From the NCBI GenBank assembly GCA_037903355.1, contig JBAJFE010000018.1, positions 62,001-126,000 of the forward strand: 64,000 nt of DNA, written 5' to 3'. Below, in pieces: positions 1-10,370 of this stretch. The stretch comes from Trichuris trichiura (lineage: Eukaryota > Nematoda > Enoplea > Trichinellida > Trichuridae). The notes below the pieces were generated by a model, which saw only the letters and a list, made by a program, of their open reading frames with translations, searched no databases and had not been told where the DNA came from. Position 1 is the stretch's first letter; each line of letters begins with the position of its first letter. The position numbers and the translations under genes were made by a program.

Positions 1-995
1 AGATTCGTTCGAAACCACTACCACAAATCAAACACAGAGATAGCCATTTAATCGCAGGTGATTGTGTAAAACCATACTTCAATTAGTCTGAGCTGTACTG
101 CCTGCGTTTCTTTCATACTTCCGTCATTGAAAGAAGACCACGAAATGATGGTTCTTGTCGTTGCTGTATTAGAGGGCTGAGAAGTTGCGGCAACGATTCC
201 GTTTATTTGCAGTAAACGGCAAGAACAAGAAACAAATATGTATGTATATTCACGAGTATGTCTTGTACAAAGGTAAAATGCCGCAAAATGTTGGCAGAAC
301 AAGGCACACGGAACAGAAACAAAAATCCTCCGATGACGAAACAGGAACACGGAAGAACCCAAGTGGCAAGACTCACAGAAAGACTCTGCGCCCAGGAAGT
401 ATTAGCTTAAACACAAGGATGAACGAGTAAGGTGACCACCAGGGTGCGAAAGGAATTTAGCTGACAGGTTGCCGCACCGGATTTTTTAAAGCTCGTCTCC
501 GCCAGAATTGGAGGAGGCACTTTCAGAGGAAGTCAAGTGAAAATTAAGAGCGCAATGGAACAAAGGAACAGTGGACGTGAAGGAATGAAACGGCTGTGCA
601 TGGATTGATGGCACGCGAAATACAATGGGCATAGACGTTATGTGTAAGCTTAGGCTAGGGCAAAATAGGATGAACTGTAAGCAATCTCCATTTGACCTTG
701 TTTGAACTTACTGTCTCCATTTTTGGCGGAGTTGAGCCATGAAAAACGCCATTGTTCAATTGCGCCCTCCATCCCCACTTGACCTTCCTTTAAAGTCTCC
801 GCCTCTACTTCTGGCGAGAACGAGTTAAGAAAGGCTCTTCTTACGCCGGTGTTTCTGACAGCCTTTTTGCGCTAGAGACAATTCTGCCAGAATTCCTCTT
901 ACGCGATTCTCAACGCCTCCGCATGGGTTTTCCATCGCCCCCCTGTGCTCTCTCATCGCCCCCCAGGGGGCGATATCGCCCACTTTGAGAACCTA
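1..995 (-). mobile_element. hAT (ZBED-type) element, 5' part, cut by window start
   Basis: This stretch is the reverse complement of 45366-46358 with few differences, so it is the 5' portion of the same hAT family in opposite orientation. The terminal inverted repeat starts at about 995 and reads inward TAGGTTCTCAAAGTGGGCGA. The transposase reading frame would begin just beyond base 1, outside the window. A 104-codon open frame on the minus strand (362-48) is also kept in the other copy (46009-46311) although the two differ at several positions; it lies in the leader and I do not call it a gene. The target duplication cannot be checked because the other end is missing. Confidence 0.8.
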
Positions 996-2762
996 GGCTC
1001 TAGGCAGTGAAACTACGCTGGCAACCAGCCTGCAAAACCAAATCAGATACTTCGTTGCTCCAGTACAGTTAGCTCAACTTCTTCTCGCCGTTTGCTTCTT
1101 TCTACAGATGGCTTGGAATTCTGCGACCAGTTTGACGGCGGAATTCGTTGGTAAATTACTATTCTTCGACTGCCAGAATATCATTTGTACGCTCGGTGGT
1201 TTCTTCAAATTTGTATTGCAATTTTTGCAAGTAGCGGTTTGGCAGGCAGACTTTGTTCGATTTCACTGTCGGTCTGTTAGCCCATTCGAAACGAAAACCG
1301 AAGTTTATTTTTACCAACGTCGTCCATGCTTGTTTTCATTCAAGCTACTGTCAATTGTTATCCACACTGAAAGCCTTTGCTTTCCACTTGATTAACCATT
1401 CATCCAAGGTCGATATCTTCATATCTTTCTTATTAGGATTCACGTTCCCCATGCTGTAGGCATCCGCACATATAGTTAACGGGTTCCTTCGAGTGGCATT
1501 GTGAAACAGTGCGTCACTACTGACGGATTTAACGATCGGTGGATCGCTTGAATATTCCCTTCTGTTCAATCGAACAACATTTCCAGGACGCATTCGTGAT
1601 ATCATCATGCGTAAAGTATACTGCCAGTTCTTCGCAATTATTCAAGTGGTCGACAATATCTTTCAATTTTCTCAGTGCTGAATTCAAGGCAGTTTACAGC
1701 GTACTCAATTCTTGCAGAGGACCTCGCAATTTTTTAGGCCAGCGATAGAATCTTCAGTGGTGCTGACACTTTTTCTAACCACTACTCAGTAATGGATAGA
1801 TGACTGCTGTTCTTTTCTTCTCCTTTTTCGAAAGACTAGCTTTTCATATTCTTTGTGTTCTTATTGGCGCGCCACGTTGAACTGCAATTCAGACTACATT
1901 TATTTCCTACCAGGTAAATAAAGCGTTTACTATCGTTAACAGAGCGAAGCGGAAGTCAGCGACCGCACAGTCGAGCAGCACTGGTTTGACTGGTGCACCG
2001 CTGTTAGTATATTATGCACTTTACAGTTTAACTTTCGTTAAAGCTAATTCGCAGGTACATTAACGCTTCAACATCAAAGTACCGACGAAACCTTTTTCCC
2101 CAATGTCAAATCAGCAGATACGACGTTTTTGAGGAGCCTTACTACAATAATAAAACGGACGCGAAAAAGATGCCCAACTGAAAAATGCAGTAACCCCTCC
2201 GCAGAGTTATTTTCGACTTCTAATTCTCCCCAGTTACCATAGAATAGTACTTCCTCTATAACAATGCTAATCCATTCTTTCATGGAATGAGTCTATAAGA
2301 TGAGTGCTCACATAAGGAGCAATGCGTACGTCTCAAGCGTTATGAACACGCTTCATTTATCGCCACGTCTCAGAAGACTTGAAAGAAAGACCCGTTTCAT
2401 CTGTCGCCATGTAAGGAAGATTAAGCTCTCTCCAAATGTTCTAGGCTTTTAGGAAATGAAAGCCTACTTTATATTCCAGAACTTTCCAGAGAGTACTACG
2501 AAAGCTAACTGAAATTACAAAAAGCGTTCAGAACACATTGTGCGGTATGTAGAACTGTATTCCCATGTGTTGATTATAACAACAGAGCTCTAAAAAAACT
2601 GGCGAACGAAAGTGCATGCAGCAGCACGGCAACGAAGTGCGGGCATTTTGGCGGCAAGTAGCTTCAATTCTGCGTCGCTAGAAGAGTTGTTAACAGATAT
2701 TTGGCACTTAGAGAACAAAACGCAAATGAATCTCTGCTTTAATAGTAGTATTCTCACGTTTA
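996..2762. other. no gene recognised
   Basis: Short open frames occur on both strands, but none has a recognisable domain, a convincing start or splice sites that join frames. The DNA is AT-rich and looks like ordinary intergenic sequence. Confidence 0.5.
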
Positions 2763-3004
2763 TGAAGACAGGGTGTCTTTTAACAGATGCTGTAAGGGAG
2801 CTGACAGATGACTACGGAACAAGAGCAGTTCCGAAACATACGGTATTGAAAGTTGTGTATCATTTTCCAACAACTTGCTCTTCCATCCCCTAGTAGAGCA
2901 TATTGAAATTTAGTTACAGATACACCAAGACAGACCAAAGCCGTGAACCGAAGGTCAACTATGAAACCAAAAACGCCTCTTACAAGACACCCCGTGTTCT
3001 GAAG
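2763..3004 (+). repeat. Penelope-like element terminal fragment
   Basis: The fragment has the same parts as the 3' end of the element at 13786-16343: the block with GGAAC/GTTCC arms followed by GAAAC (2813-2839), then the segment running to ATGAAACC and the terminal AAGACACCCCG. The left edge carries an inverted version of the terminal motif (GGGTGTCTTTTAACAG), so the outer ends can pair. It is more diverged than the other copies, and the hammerhead-like core is interrupted (CTGACAGATGACTA instead of CTGACGA). Confidence 0.65.
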
Positions 3005-3518
3005 CAATTGAGTACTTTACTTTAACTTGCAAAGCTGAAAACGCTTATCATGGTAGAAATGAACTTTAAACTGCTTAAACACTGAAGCCCAGGCAGAACA
3101 GACTGAAACAGTACTGCATGTGTCGCTTACGGAAATGGTGACCGAGTCATGCAGTCGCAGGAAGTAATCACCAAGATATTCCAGGCATGAACCACACCCT
3201 AAATGAGCTGCAAAAACAGTAAGTAATGCGGTAACGCTGCTTTACCGCGTGTGTTTTTCTTATTTCAGCTCAACGTGAAGAAACAACAAAGCCAATTGAA
3301 TAAACAGTTTCGATTTCAAGATTACATTCAATGACGAAGACTTGATCAGCTTGATCGGAAGTGAGAACTGGGAAATCTACGATTTCACCAAATATGAGAT
3401 ACACTAACCAGGTTAAGATTTCAAAACTGCATCCACGTTGCAAATAAAATTTGTACTAAAGTCAGCGCTACAATATATTTTGCTGAATGGTGAACGAGAA
3501 ACAATTATTTCTACCTTA
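3005..3518. other. no gene recognised
   Basis: I see no coding region, known repeat or RNA gene here. Confidence 0.4.
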
Positions 3519-3622
3519 GCAGGACTGTAAGAGCGGTACACAACCAGTTTACTTCACACGGAAATCAGAATACAATGAACGACAGTACTCGGTACTCGAA
3601 AGATAGGTATATATAGTTGCAG
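3519..3622 (+). repeat. direct repeat, left copy (pair with 4374-4477)
   Basis: About 104 bp beginning AGCAGGACTGTAAGAGCG and ending near GATAGGTATATATAG is repeated at 4374-4477 with scattered changes. Both copies end in a TATATAT run. The spacing is 855 bp. They could be terminal repeats of an old insertion or a duplicated regulatory block; no coding sequence between them settles this. Confidence 0.6.
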
Positions 3623-4373
3623 TGTCAGCAGCAGTCATGCAAGACGTGACTGAGAGAAATGCGTTCAAAACAGAGGTCGCCACTTCTGGTGTAGAGCGCG
3701 TAGACAAAGCGAGTACACCAACTTGGCGGTGGAACGTTTTTCGGAAGATACAACATAGTTGGTAGGATCAAAAAAGTCTGTGGTGGCGCAGTTCTACGAG
3801 TAGCATATAGTGGCGCAAAAAATCAGCTCTAATAATTGGCTGCTTTACACTGGAGACGACGAAGGATCATGAAAACTTTTGTCTCATACCAGAATCAACG
3901 GAGGTTGTAAAGGTGCCATTGGTGTAGATACGGCAGCCATTCGCAGCAGAAAGAAGCAAAGACGTTGACCACATGCGTCCGTCAGGTAGAATCAAGTTCA
4001 AAGGATCGGATTAAAAGTATCTGGCAACAACATTAGTCCATTGGTACCGTTACGACGCAATTTAATCTTCCAACGTTGTCGGACTTGTGTTGCTCACGTA
4101 GCTGTCGGTCAGGCAACAAAATGTTCTTACGAAATAAGGTCCGGAGTGGGCAGCTATGAGACATGCGGTTGCAGTATTCTCGTGGGAAACCGCATGCTGA
4201 CGCCAGGTTTTTCAGGTCAGCTTCCAAAGCGCCCATTTTAGTTATAAACCTGCCGTGCGCGAGCTTCTTCTCCGCTGCAGATTCCATGTCAGATTTTGAT
4301 GGCCTGCGTGAAATTAACCTTCACATGCGTATCCGACCAACGCAAAAGCTCATCACTCACGCGTCACCAATTT
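3623..4373. other. sequence between the direct repeats, no gene recognised
   Basis: The interval contains overlapping open frames of up to 84 codons on both strands, but none has a recognisable motif. If the flanking direct repeats are terminal repeats, this would be the interior of a small degenerate element. Confidence 0.35.
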
Positions 4374-4477
4374 AGCAGGACCGTAACAGCGTTACACAAT
4401 GAGTTTACTTCACACGTAAGTAAGAATACAATGAACAACAGTACTCAGTATTCGATAGATAGGTATATATCATACGG
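4374..4477 (+). repeat. direct repeat, right copy
   Basis: This is the second copy of the repeat described at 3519-3622. It begins AGCAGGACCGTAACAGCG and ends ATAGATAGGTATATATC. Confidence 0.6.
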
Positions 4478-4971
4478 TATGCTTTTCTTGTTGCTTAAGT
4501 AACAAGGGCGGTCGCATCCGCTATACTACCAAACCCTAATTAACTTCAAGGTAGCTCAAAACGCGTAACTAATGCACCGAAATTCCAGTTGAATGGAAGT
4601 GATACGGTCTGAAATGCTTGAATGAATGCAAGTACACTAAAAAAAGTACAAACTTACTAGCGGTTTCCGCGCTTATTTTTCGCTTAAATGTAAGCCACAT
4701 TATTTCCAATTATGATAGGAGTATTTCTTTTCAGACTTTAAGTCGTCTTCCACTGTGGAGAGCAAGAAGTTTTTGATTTTACCATATACGTTTCATACCA
4801 AGAAATTTGGACCGTTGGGGTCGAATCTAATCTGTCTTAAGAGTCTCATTTCACGGGAACATAAATGAAATCCATTCGTAATATCTGAGCTGAGCGCATT
4901 TCTGTTTCCTTGTGCGCACTTCTTATGGACAAACTGCTCGAAGGAATCGGTCAGCAATATCACAAACTAGC
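4478..4971. other. no gene recognised
   Basis: AT-rich DNA without a supported feature. Confidence 0.4.
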
Positions 4972-7811
4972 AAGTGTTTCTCTTATATCTTTTATGGATA
5001 AAGCTGGAAGGCGTTCAGGCCAACAGTTTAATAGCAGCTGGACCTGTGCTTCTCAAGCTTTGGCCCTACTGAGAACGCTTCCGAGTGTCCAGGACCCTAT
5101 TGTGATTGGCCAACTTCGAGCGCATTGATTAGCCAATTTCAACGCACTGATTGGCTGAAATGGTTGCAACGCTAGAAGGTCAACTACAGCTGTACAAATT
5201 TATTTCTGCAAATTGTTTTTCGAGAAGTCAACGGGAGCTGCTTGGCTGGTCGAGATGCAATCGAACTAGCCTGTCGATGTTGGGCTCGATCAAGGTAACT
5301 CGCAGACGCAGATCGCCGCGTCTTACTGCTTGCAGCCGACTGCGTTTCCTCGTCACTAGATCCGTAATGATACTAAATGCGTTCTCGACTAGAATCGATG
5401 AGGGAAGACGAATCAGTAACTTTAAACCACGTTCCATACGCCAGGGTACAACTCCGGTAATTTTTTCTGCAGCCAAAACTGCTGATAACCCTGTGACAAC
5501 CTGGCCTTCAGCTCCACGTTCGACTGCAACTCCAGCAGCTCTTCGTGCAGCGAGATCTCTTCTTGGCTACATTTGTTAGCGGATTGATCATCCAGTCTGG
5601 GATTACCATACACAAAATGTCTTGAAAACGACTTGTGAAATCGTTGTGCAGCGCTTGGAGATGCTCACAGTACAATTCCACGTCCGCTTCAGATGTCCCA
5701 CTTTCGTTTCCCATTTGGGCGAGACTTTGCAACTGGGAAAACTCCCCCTTGCAAAGTTGCGCTTGAAGAGAAGCAGCTTTGACATGAACGCAGAGATAAT
5801 GGATTGTGTCTTAATCAAGTTCAGGTCGTCCGCCTGGAGCTGCTTATTCATTTCATTAAATTTAAAATTTAAGTCTGCTAAGTACGCGATGTCCGCTTTC
5901 CGATTACGCAAGTTCTCGCTCAGCGTAGCGTCCTCTTCAAAATATTTAAGAACGGATTCGTACACGACGAAAAATCTCGACAGGCAAGCACCTTTTGATA
6001 GCCATCTCACTTCTGTGCGCAGAAGTAGACGATTAAAGTCCTTGTTATTTTCATCACTTAGTCATCGAAAAAGTCTGTCGCTGAGTGGGTTACTTTTGAT
6101 TTTGTTTACCGCGTTGATGACATACCGAAGGAATTCATTCAAACGTGGGCTCAATCGACAGGCTACGAGATGCTACCTGTGCAGTACACAATGGATGCCC
6201 AGCACGTTGGGAACCATGATTTTTAGATACAAGATGAATTTCCGCTGACAGCCGAGCATAGCTGGTGCACCATCTGTTGCCACGGCTATTATGTTCTGAA
6301 GGGGAATAGCTTTTTCCATAAAGAATTCTTCCACTACTTGAAAGATAGATTCACCCCTTCCATCTGTACTCACGTCTTTCGAAAACAATAATTCTTCTAC
6401 AAACTGTTCTTCTTTTATAAACCTGATGTAGGCTAGTAAAAGCGATTCATTTCCAGGCAATGCTGATTCATCAAATTGCAACGAGAATTTGCTCTCTCTG
6501 AGCATGCAGCAGAGCGTTTCTTCAGTGTCCTTTACCGTTGCCTTGATTCGTCTCTGAACAGTATCATTGCTCAGTAGTATTCTCCTGGAAACATCATCTG
6601 CGTTTTAGTGAAACACGGTTTGCAGAACTTCGGCTATGGTGGGAATTATCCATTTCTCGCCAATCGTATAAGGCTTACCCGCCTTCGCAATTAACAATGA
6701 AATTCTATATGACGCTGCAAGTCCGTCACGATATGGTTTTGAAAGAAAGGGTATCATACTGTTCGATGCTCTTTTTTTTATTACCTTCTCCCTCAGGGCC
6801 CGGTAGTAGGACACGTCCTTATTACTCACGTTCAGGTGCCGCCCCATTAAATGGCGTTTCATTCTGGATAGCTTCATAGACACGTTTGAGAAAACTCTTT
6901 CGCACAACAAACATACTAGTAGTTCTTCTGTACAGGGCATAACAGCGAAACCAAAGCGAAGATATTCGCTACTATATTGCCAGCATTTCTTGCTCGCCTA
7001 GGCCATGACTGAGCGTCTGAAAAATCGCTTCTCAAAGTCAACTAGACTGGTATATCACAGACTTAGAGCGACGACGTTGTACGCACGATATAGCTTACTG
7101 AATGTGTGATGGCGAAACTGGAGCAAACGTAGGAGAAAAGCAACCGTACACAGAAAGTGTTTCCAGAAAATGTGTGAGCAGCACTCGCAGTTCCCTGTCG
7201 CTAACGCGTATGCTTGCTTTGTAGCTGCGTTGACGATAGACGCGAAGAAAGAAAGGGAAGAAAAAGGGAGCCGACTTTTCACAGAGCCGGGGCAAGAGAC
7301 GGTAATCCTTGACAAAATTCTAAAGCAGAGTCATTGCTACCAAGCTGCAGCTGCCAACACGTGCTAATTTCTGGTTGGATCGTAAAGCAAGTGCAAATAC
7401 ATCGCGAAAACTATGGCGCATTCATACTACGCGGGGAACAATTCTCTGATGTGAATTATGCGCTCCGCGCTAAATGATTCTCAGCAGAAAGCTTCCCTTA
7501 CTCAACCCAACGCCGGAAAGGTCACGATGTCAAACCTCTGATTCCTTCCCCGTGTGTTTTGAATGGTCATTTTTATGAGCGGTGATTGGTTCATGTGCTA
7601 GATTGGGGGTAGCCGGCGTAACGTATAGCATGCAATGTTATCTTAACCAGTTCGCAGAATACTCCACCCTCTGACCTCCCCTTCCGATGCACGTCAACAT
7701 GACAGCCCAGGTGGGGCATGTACCCCACACAGCTCAGATAGGCTTTCCAGCGGACCCGCTGGCGCTCTGGGCTCCCATGGTGGAGCACCTGCCCCACCGT
7801 GAGAAACACTG
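4972..7811 (-). mobile_element. hAT (ZBED-type) DNA transposon, degenerate
   Basis: The right end at about 7781-7811 reads inward CAGTGTTTCTCACGGTGGGG, a typical hAT terminal repeat, and is followed inward by palindromic GC-rich sequence. A weaker matching end (CAAGTGTTTCTC) lies at 4972. The stretch 5090-5165 carries the repeated ATTGGC/GCCAAT blocks found near the 3' ends of the other ZBED-type elements here (36090 and 48425). The transposase relic 5228-6940 is inside and on the minus strand. No clear 8-bp target duplication was found, so the left boundary is uncertain. Confidence 0.6.
5228..6940 (-). pseudogene. ZBED-type hAT transposase pseudogene
   Basis: A transposase would cut and rejoin DNA at the element's terminal repeats. 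The minus strand carries its pieces in order. First comes a BED-type zinc finger (CLLC, then HLMGRH; 6940-6605). Next is the start of the RNase H-like fold with LQFDES and TDGAPAMLG (6505-6173), then the block opening RWLSKGACLSRF (6010-5603). Last come two frames ending in the dimerisation domain with the motifs PSSILVENAFS and RRGDLRL (5613-5228). Each junction needs a frame change or crosses a stop, so the gene is dead. The two visible catalytic-region Asp motifs are intact. It resembles ZBED5/SCAND3-like proteins, which are themselves domesticated hAT transposases, but the frame breaks argue against domestication here. Confidence 0.85.
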
Positions 7812-8596
7812 AGCTAGACTAAAAGAAGAGAGTAACCTGACCAAACACCCTGCACGTCCGTATTCCTCACTCTCGTATTGGCCGATAAGTTTTCAGTTAA
7901 GGCAAAACACGTGTTTTGTAGGAGAATCACGAGCGCCGACATAACAGCTTCTTAAAACTTGGAAAGATTTTTAAATAATGCTTTTGCAATGTGTTTATAC
8001 GTACAGCAAAAATGCTCAGGAGTCGTATATGCTCGGCAGAAGAAAATATCAACATTTACTTGGGTTTTTAATGCATTTATGTTTGGAAACCTTTCATGTC
8101 TCTCGGGACTAATTTCAAAAAGCAGTGTCGAGTGAAAATATCACAAATGTACACCTCAGCATTTATTCACCGCGGGGGCGTTCAGTAGACATTAGTCCGT
8201 GTTGACTGCAGAAATAAATCTCCTTTCAGCGTTTGAAGATAACAACAGCCCATGTTCAAAAAGTGATTTGCATATGAAGCAATTGGATTCTCATCGTTTC
8301 AGTTTTCTTCGTCCAAACTTAAGCATGCTTTTCTGCGCTGTGGTCATTTCGGAGTAGGAATGCATCAGGTTTAATCTTTGTTCAAACCATCCCTTACAAG
8401 TTGCATATTGCTACTGGTGAGTTCTACTTGTTTTGGAACTTCCATGATTGCTGCCGCGTTTAGCTGCTGTTGCTCTGCCCGCCGTCCTGACTTTGCACTA
8501 CGCCAAGATAAGCCTAAAACTTACACCTAGCCTTTCGGTTTCTCTAGGCACACCAAAATGACCAGCATGCTCGTCAGTAAGGATTAGAATAAGATA
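7812..8596. other. no gene recognised
   Basis: AT-rich intergenic DNA. No domain, splice-supported frame or repeat was recognised. Confidence 0.45.
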
Positions 8597-8782
8597 CAGT
8601 AGAACCACCATAAGTTGACCACTCAAGGGACCGCAAAAAACTGGTCAACACAGGAGGTGGCCAACATAAGAGACTGTGGGTATATTATATTATTAACGTG
8701 CGGACCAACCAAGTGGTCAAAATTCGGTCAACTTAGGGAGGTGGTCGACATAGAGAGGTGGTCAACTTCGGAGGTTCTACTG
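8597..8782. mobile_element. Tigger/pogo-type MITE, 186 bp
   Basis: The ends are inverted: CAGTAGAACCACCATAAGTT on the left, and GTCAACTTCGGAGGTTCTACTG on the right in the other sense. TA dinucleotides flank both sides (8595-8596 and 8783-8784), the target duplication of pogo/Tigger elements. The ends match those of the larger Tigger at 29801-32119, including the repeated GGTCAACTT blocks. It has no coding capacity and must have been moved by a transposase supplied in trans. Confidence 0.85.
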
Positions 8783-8784
8783 TA

Positions 8785-9082
8785 TCTTCATTTTCACCGG
8801 AGAGGAACCTGCATTTTCCAAACGGTGGCACGCGTAGGGGACAGCGGCCTCACGTTAATCACGAAAGCAGAAAAAGTACTCTTTATTCAGAGACTACCTT
8901 TGTCGTCTAACACTGTTTCAGTTTATCGAACCTTCTTCCATGCTGGAATGGAGAACGTTCGCTTGAAAGCATTTCAAGAACAACCTGAACATCGCTTGTA
9001 CTGTGGTGCTTCTAACGGTTCCACGTCGTTAACAAAAGTCTCTCGCTGTTTCTCTCGTGGATAGTCGTGCATCTTTGCATAT
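8785..9082. other. no gene recognised
   Basis: The open frame of 149 codons crossing 8615-9064 on the plus strand runs out of the MITE into this stretch and has no recognisable domain. I treat it as chance. Confidence 0.4.
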
Positions 9083-9166
9083 GTGTATAGCCCATGTATG
9101 GGCTGTATAAAAAACAGATGCACGCCTACAGAATGGATGAAAGACTTCTCAGCACGTAAGTTCTTT
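9083..9166 (+). promoter_or_regulatory. candidate TATA promoter plus short first exon (copy 1)
   Basis: GTGTATAGCC, 12 bases, then TATAAAAAA is followed after about 55 bases by a strong splice donor GTAAGTTC (9159). The same arrangement with identical spacing occurs at 12644-12736, and many positions between match. A short open frame, ATGGATGAAAGACTTCTC, runs into the donor (8 codons). I infer a duplicated promoter with a tiny first exon; no downstream exon could be assigned. Confidence 0.35.
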
Positions 9167-9169
9167 TGT

Positions 9170-10054
9170 TCTTAGCGCAGCAAAATCAAGCAGTAGTTTT
9201 AAGTCTTCTTTTCTCGACACGCTCTCTACGTCATCCAATGCCGTTTAATAGTGCTATTATTACAAAATACTTTATTACTCGGTTACATTGATCGGTAGGA
9301 ATGTCCCGCTGGTCATTTGCTTAAAAGTAGCAAGATTAGTCACTGCCCTCTGAGTCTTTTATTCCCTTCAAACGCTGTATCTTCTGATTAGACTGTTAAA
9401 TTGGCTTTGGCAAGTTTTCAATTTTATACACTTTCAACTAGCAATCTGTGGGAGAAAACCATCGTTCGGAACAAATTTTGCTTTCAGATTTCATGAGTGA
9501 TCAATCCAGTTTATCTTTAAAAGTCTGTTGGACTGCTTTTCTTATTTGAAAATCACCGTTGGAAGGGCCTATATTTCATTATAGCATCGTCATTATAATA
9601 ATTGTTTCTGCAGTGATATTTTAAAAAAGAATGTACAGTTAGACTGCTGAACGTTGCACATTTTACCAGTGAATCTATGACATCAGTAAAGGTTTTCTTG
9701 CATGCGCTCTGTCGTATAAACGTTTTTGTTAATTCTTACTTGTCAGTTAAGGAATAAACGCTTGTTTGTTTTTTTCTATCCGCTGTCATTAGCTGAAGAA
9801 TGCTTACGTAGGAAAGAAGCTTTAGAAAGCTAATACTTAGGCAGTCAAACGAATCTTATCGGAACCCTAAGGTCGAATTTACCGGAAATTGTTCAATAGA
9901 GAAATTAAGTTTGACTATGTGTAGGTTAATTTGAAGACGAACATGGTGGGAAGTCTGTCCAAGAGCCTCCGCATATCCTGGAACTTCGATGCAAAGGCCA
10001 CAGGTCAAGCGAGAGGCCAAAGCCAGCTTTCAACAACTGAAGCCGGCTTGAGTG
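9170..10054. other. no gene recognised
   Basis: T-rich non-coding DNA. It might be intron if the donor at 9159 is used. Confidence 0.4.
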
Positions 10055-10370
10055 TTTAATGCCCCGTGGCCACTGTGGAACCGAAGGCACTTTGGTTTGG
10101 GTTTTTAGTGCCCTGTGGCCACCGACCGACTGAAATCTCCACGGGCTCGTTGGTTGGTTTTACATGCCCTGTGGTCAACGCTACAGTCAAGCCGTTATGA
10201 GCCCTATGCTTTAGTTTTTGAAGCCTCACAGTGGGGGATCAACTCAAGCCTGTGTGGGCGTTTTGCTTTGAGTTTTTAACGCCCTGTGGCCACCGCTGAA
10301 CCCAAACCTCTGTGGGCATCTGGTTCAGGTTTTTAATGCCCTGTAGCCACCAACCTATATGAAGCCCAGT
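10055..10370 (+). repeat. minisatellite, unit about 57 bp, about 6 copies
   Basis: Units start with GTTTTTAATGCCCTGTGGCC and end in a TGGTTTGGG-like segment. Copies start near 10055, 10108, 10164, 10217, 10275 and 10333. They are diverged, the fourth most of all, so the array is old. One unit repeats an inner CTGTGGGC motif. Confidence 0.8.

Noticed and set aside
645..665. TTAGGC-type telomere repeat
   Set aside because: Only single or double copies occur, always in the same longer motif of transposon leaders, so this is not a telomere array.
2612..2893. Frame with HAAARQRSAGI...SFNSAS, faintly like the Tigger DNA-binding segment HASLAQRSGDI...FESAS
   Set aside because: The similarity is short and gapped, and the frame runs into a Penelope repeat. 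It could be chance.
5151..6248. Plus-strand frames of 142 and 208 codons
   Set aside because: They are antisense to the hAT transposase relic, which has recognisable domains on the minus strand.
8615..9064. 149-codon plus-strand frame
   Set aside because: It begins inside a Tigger MITE and has no domain. Composition and position suggest chance.
10055..10370. CRISPR-like array
   Set aside because: The repeats are diverged 57-bp units without unique spacers, and the genome is animal. It is a minisatellite.
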